Source: Rhizobium sp. R635 (GTDB lineage: Bacteria; Pseudomonadota; Alphaproteobacteria; Rhizobiales; Rhizobiaceae). From it: 64,000 nt of DNA. This document shows positions 59,948 to 64,000 of this stretch, piece after piece. The first letter of the stretch is position 1. Each line of letters starts with the position of its first letter. Location: NCBI RefSeq assembly GCF_002211285.1, contig NZ_LOKX01000005.1, forward strand, positions 1 to 64,000. The letters run 5' to 3'. The notes below the pieces were generated by a model. That model searched no databases. It saw nothing but the letters and a program-made list of their open reading frames with translations, and was not told where the DNA came from. Both the position numbers and the translations under genes were made by a program.

Positions 59948-60934
59948 ATGCATGTGATGATTTTGGGCGCGGCCGGCATGGTCGGCCGCAAGCTGGTCGA
60001 AAAGATCGCGCGTGAGCCGCTGAGCTTCGGCCGGCCCGTCACCCGCCTGACGCTGGTGGACGCCTTTCAGCCGCCGGTGCCGGAAGCGCTCCGCCCCATC
60101 TCCACGGCGATGACGGTCGATCTTGCCGGCGCAGGCGCCGCCGACAGGCTGATCGAAAGCCGCCCGGATCTGATCTTCCATCTTGCCGCTATCGTTTCGG
60201 GCGAAGCGGAGGCGGATTTCGACAAGGGTTACGCCGTCAATCTCGACGGCACGCGCGCGCTGTTCGATGCGATCCGCCAGCTCGGCCTCAAGAGCGATTA
60301 TGTGCCGCGCGTCGTCTTCGCCTCCTCGATCGCCGTCTTCGGCACGCCGTTCCCGGAGGTCATTCCGGACGAATTCTTCACCACGCCGCTGACGAGCTAC
60401 GGCACCCAGAAGGCGATCGCCGAACTGCTGCTCGCCGACTATTCCCGCCGCGGCATCTTCGACGGCATCGGCATCCGGCTGCCGACCATCTGCGTGCGTC
60501 CCGGCGCGCCGAACAAGGCCGCATCCGGCTTCTTCTCCAACATCCTGCGCGAGCCGCTGGTCGGCAAGGAAGCGATATTGCCGGTCAGCGACAGCGTCCG
60601 GCACTGGTTTGCCAGCCCGCGCGCGGCCGTCGGCTTCTTCGTCCATGCCGCGACGATCGATACGGCGAGGATCGGCGCGCGCCGCAACCTCACCATGCCC
60701 GGCCTTTCCGCGCTGGTCTCCGAACAGATCGAAGCCCTGCGCCGGGTGGCCGGCGACAAGGCGGTCGCCCTCATCAAGCCAGTGCCCGATCCCGTGATCG
60801 AACGCATCGTCGCCGGCTGGCCGACCCAGTTCGATGCGACGAGAGCGGCCTCGCTCGGCTTTACGGCGGAGACGAGCTTCGACGAGATCCTGAAAGTACA
60901 TATCGAGGATGAACTCGGTGGGAGGATCGCATGA
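59948..60934 (+). CDS. denD: D-erythronate dehydrogenase-like (DenD) protein
   Basis: A 328-residue extended SDR. The NAD motif is [24 protein letters not shown] holds the serine, and [10 protein letters not shown] the YxxxK pair. The pattern [20 protein letters not shown] and [20 protein letters not shown] is characteristic of DenD, which oxidises D-erythronate to 2-keto-D-erythronate. The start at 59948 has GGAGGAAG upstream. It overlaps the next SDR by 4 bases (ATGA). Confidence 0.8.
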   Translation: MHVMILGAAGMVGRKLVEKIAREPLSFGRPVTRLTLVDAFQPPVPEALRPISTAMTVDLAGAGAADRLIESRPDLIFHLAAIVSGEAEADFDKGYAVNLDGTRALFDAIRQLGLKSDYVPRVVFASSIAVFGTPFPEVIPDEFFTTPLTSYGTQKAIAELLLADYSRRGIFDGIGIRLPTICVRPGAPNKAASGFFSNILREPLVGKEAILPVSDSVRHWFASPRAAVGFFVHAATIDTARIGARRNLTMPGLSALVSEQIEALRRVAGDKAVALIKPVPDPVIERIVAGWPTQFDATRAASLGFTAETSFDEILKVHIEDELGGRIA

Positions 60935-61704
60935 GCGCATCGGCGGGCGGAGAGGCAAAGATCGCGCTCGTGACCGGCGGCGGCACCGGCGTCGGCCGCG
61001 CCATGTCAAAAGCGCTCGGCGCTGCCGGCTACACGGTCGTCATATCGAGTCGTCGCGCCGACGTGCTCGAAAAGGCAGTCACGGAGCTTAGCGGCGAGAC
61101 GGGCGCGGAATTCTCAGCGGTTCCCGCCGATGTCGGCGATCCCGCTTCCGTGCGGGCTCTCTTCGACGCGATCTCGGACAAATACGGGCGGCTCGACCTC
61201 CTGGTCAACAATGCCGGCGTCGGCGTGCCGGGTGTGGCTCTCGAAGAGGTTTCCTTCGAGCAGTGGAGCGCCATCGTCGCGGCCAACCTCACCGGCGCCT
61301 TTCTCTGCACCCAGCAGGCTTTCCGGCTGATGAAGAGCCAGAGCCCGAGGGGCGGGCGCATCATCAACAACGGCTCCATCTCGGCGACCACGCCGCGGCC
61401 GAATTCCGCACCCTATACGGCGACGAAACACGCCATTACGGGCCTGACAAAATCCACCGCTCTCGACGGGCGTGAATTCGACATCGCCTGCGGCCAGATC
61501 GATATCGGCAATGCGGCGAGCGACATGACGACGAGGATGGCATCAGGCGTGATGCAGGCGAACGGCAGCGTCGCCGTGGAGCCGACGATCGACGCTGCGC
61601 ATATTGCCGACGCGGTCGTCTACATGGCCAGCCTGCCGCTCAGCGCCAACGTGCTGACCATGACCGTGATGGCAACGAAAATGCCCTTCGTCGGGCGAGG
61701 GTGA
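60931..61704 (+). CDS. SDR family oxidoreductase
   Basis: A 257-residue classical SDR: cofactor motif TGGGTGVG near residue 16, NNAG in [12 protein letters not shown], a serine in [10 protein letters not shown], and [10 protein letters not shown] with the catalytic pair. It should act on a sugar-acid or alcohol in the same pathway. Translation is coupled to DenD by an ATGA overlap. Its substrate is not evident. Confidence 0.82.
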   Translation: MSASAGGEAKIALVTGGGTGVGRAMSKALGAAGYTVVISSRRADVLEKAVTELSGETGAEFSAVPADVGDPASVRALFDAISDKYGRLDLLVNNAGVGVPGVALEEVSFEQWSAIVAANLTGAFLCTQQAFRLMKSQSPRGGRIINNGSISATTPRPNSAPYTATKHAITGLTKSTALDGREFDIACGQIDIGNAASDMTTRMASGVMQANGSVAVEPTIDAAHIADAVVYMASLPLSANVLTMTVMATKMPFVGRG

Positions 61705-61710
61705 GAAGAC

Positions 61711-61728
61711 CGGCCGGCGCACCGGCCG
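61711..61728. terminator. Hairpin between the SDR and ABC ATPase genes
   Basis: CGGCCGG and CCGGCCG pair around CGCA, immediately after the SDR stop. It may reduce expression of the transport genes relative to the enzymes and need not be a full terminator. Confidence 0.45.
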
Positions 61729-61770
61729 AAACGACATATATGCAGTGCTCATGATCTGGGAGGAGGGAGT

Positions 61771-62838
<1,068 letters not shown>

Positions 62839-63018
62839 CGCCATCCGGCGGGGTGACGGGAGAGGAGGAGTCTCCCATTCCGCCGGAGCGCAAGCATTCG
62901 AGGGGCGAGTTCTCCACCGGGGCGCACGCTCCTGTTTCGCGAATGCCAGGCCGCCGTTCACCAAGCGGGAGGTGAACGCCGGGGAATTGCTCCCGCTGTT
63001 TCAATGAGGAGGAATCTC

Positions 63019-64000
63019 ATGACGATCAAGAGACGTGAATTTCTTGCTGCATCGGCAGCCGTTGCCGGTGTCGCCGGCCTCGGCATCAAGCCCTCTTTCG
63101 CGCAAGCCGAACCGACCTATACGCCGGAAAGCGGCGCAAGCCTGCGGCTCCTGCGCTGGACGCCTTTCGTAAAGGGCGATGAGGAAGCCTGGATCGCCAA
63201 TACCAAGAAGTTCACCGAAGCGACCGGTGTGGAAGTACGCATCGACAAGGAGAGCTGGGAGGACATCCGTCCGAAGGCTGCCGTTGCCGCCAATGTCGGC
63301 TCCGGCCCCGACCTCATCATGTGCTGGTTCGACGACGCGCACCAATATCCGGACAAGCTGGTCGATCTCACCGAACTCGGCAATTATCTCGGCAACAAGT
63401 ACGAGGGCTGGTACGACGGCGTGAAAGGCTACGCCACACGCGATGACAAGTTCATCGCCATGCCGCTGACGGCGATCGGCAATGCCGTCGTCTATCGCGA
63501 CAGCCATGTGAAGGCGGCCGGTTTCAACGAATTCCCGAACGATACCGCAGGCTTCCTCGAACTCTGCAAGGCGATGAAGGCAAAGGGCACGCCCGCCGGC
63601 TTCCCGCACGGCAAGGCGGTCGGCGACGGCAACAACTACGCCCATTGGCTGCTCTGGAGCCATGGCGGCAAGATGGTCGACGAAGGCGGCACGGTGACGA
63701 TCAACAGCCCCGAGACGCTGGCTTCGATCAACTATGCCAAGGAACTCTACGCGACCTTCATTCCGGGCACGGAAAGCTGGCAGGACGTCAACAACAACCG
63801 CGCCTTCCTGGCCGGCCAGGTATCGCTGATCGCCAACGGCGTTTCGGTCTATTACACGGCCAAGAACGATCCGAAGCTTGCCGAGATCGCCAAGGACATC
63901 CGCACGACGAACTTCCCGATCGGACCGGTCGGCAAGAGCGTCGAGCTTTGCCAGACGAGCTCGCTGCTGCTCTTCAAGCACAGCAAATATCCGGAAGCCG
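63019..64000 (+). CDS. Sugar ABC transporter substrate-binding protein (3' truncated by window)
   Basis: A partial CDS (about 327 residues visible) of an extracellular solute-binding protein family 1 member. The N-terminus MTIKRREFLAASAAVAGVAG is a twin-arginine-type signal. Then SLRLLRWTPFVKGDEEAWIA and the FTEATGVEVRIDKE strand follow the family. The ATG at 63019 has GAGGAGG. The stop and the permease genes lie beyond the right edge. A hairpin (GCGGGAG 62965-62971 with CTCCCGC 62990-62996) in the leader may tune its expression. Confidence 0.85.
   Translation, partial: MTIKRREFLAASAAVAGVAGLGIKPSFAQAEPTYTPESGASLRLLRWTPFVKGDEEAWIANTKKFTEATGVEVRIDKESWEDIRPKAAVAANVGSGPDLIMCWFDDAHQYPDKLVDLTELGNYLGNKYEGWYDGVKGYATRDDKFIAMPLTAIGNAVVYRDSHVKAAGFNEFPNDTAGFLELCKAMKAKGTPAGFPHGKAVGDGNNYAHWLLWSHGGKMVDEGGTVTINSPETLASINYAKELYATFIPGTESWQDVNNNRAFLAGQVSLIANGVSVYYTAKNDPKLAEIAKDIRTTNFPIGPVGKSVELCQTSSLLLFKHSKYPEA

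Overview
The window reads as an alphaproteobacterial, very probably Rhizobium-type (R. etli / R. leguminosarum-like) replicon segment. The basis is high GC, rhizobial palindromic intergenic repeats (RIME-like units near 5.9-6.1 kb and 22.0-22.2 kb, others near 10.4 and 38.5 kb), HWE/HisKA_2 histidine kinases, an EcfG-like stress sigma factor, a small heat-shock gene behind an alphaproteobacterial RpoH promoter and probable ROSE leader, and many sugar-acid transport loci. There are no rRNA, tRNA, CRISPR or transposase genes that I can see. Whether it is chromosome, chromid or plasmid is not decided, but two palindromes at 15.76 and 16.55 kb fit the repABC parS pattern GTT-N4-GC-N4-AAC.

Layout. 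0.3-5.8 kb: a lone receiver, an SDR/flavin-oxidase pair divergent from a LysR regulator, an SDR divergent from a TetR regulator with a two-copy operator, a secreted SnoaL-like protein divergent from an HxlR regulator. 6.2-10.3 kb: an acyl-CoA cluster (oxidoreductase, thioesterase, ligase, thiolase). 10.8-14.6 kb: NAD(P)-binding protein, secreted cupin, PLP trans-sulfuration enzyme, YihY membrane protein. 15.2-17.9 kb: a gene-poor patch with two unknown genes, the parS-like palindromes, degenerate tandem repeats and a GFA enzyme. 18-21.5 kb: orphan shikimate kinase paralogue, then an NrtR-like Nudix regulator divergent from an SPFH/NAD-kinase-like operon with a paired operator. 22.4-28.4 kb: LacI regulator, sugar ABC importer without its own ATPase, intracellular GH32 fructosidase.

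28.5-36.6 kb is a regulatory island: EcfG-like sigma factor, four Crp/Fnr paralogues, a degenerate receiver, a PAS sensor kinase and several small conserved proteins; several promoters here match GGAAC-N18/19-TT. 36.7-41.6 kb: FadR-type regulator, TRAP transporter and L-idonate 5-dehydrogenase-like enzyme, probably sugar-acid use. 42.0-44.6 kb: two large tandem paralogues of unknown family with a central membrane helix and a beta-rich C-terminal domain, the most novel-looking genes here. 44.7-47.7 kb: GntR, DapA-like aldolase and FAD oxidoreductase. 47.8-51.4 kb: diguanylate cyclase divergent from an HWE kinase/response regulator pair. 51.4-57.6 kb: stress and maintenance genes (Mn catalase, metallophosphoesterase, DUF1206, Hsp20, Nudix, HARP-like, DUF4334). 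57.6-64 kb: LacI regulator divergent from a sugar-acid catabolic and ABC transport operon (LtnD-like, DenD-like, SDR, ATPase, binding protein) that runs off the right edge.

Functions are assigned from recognisable motifs and family memory, not from searches; start codons are chosen by ribosome-binding site and family length.
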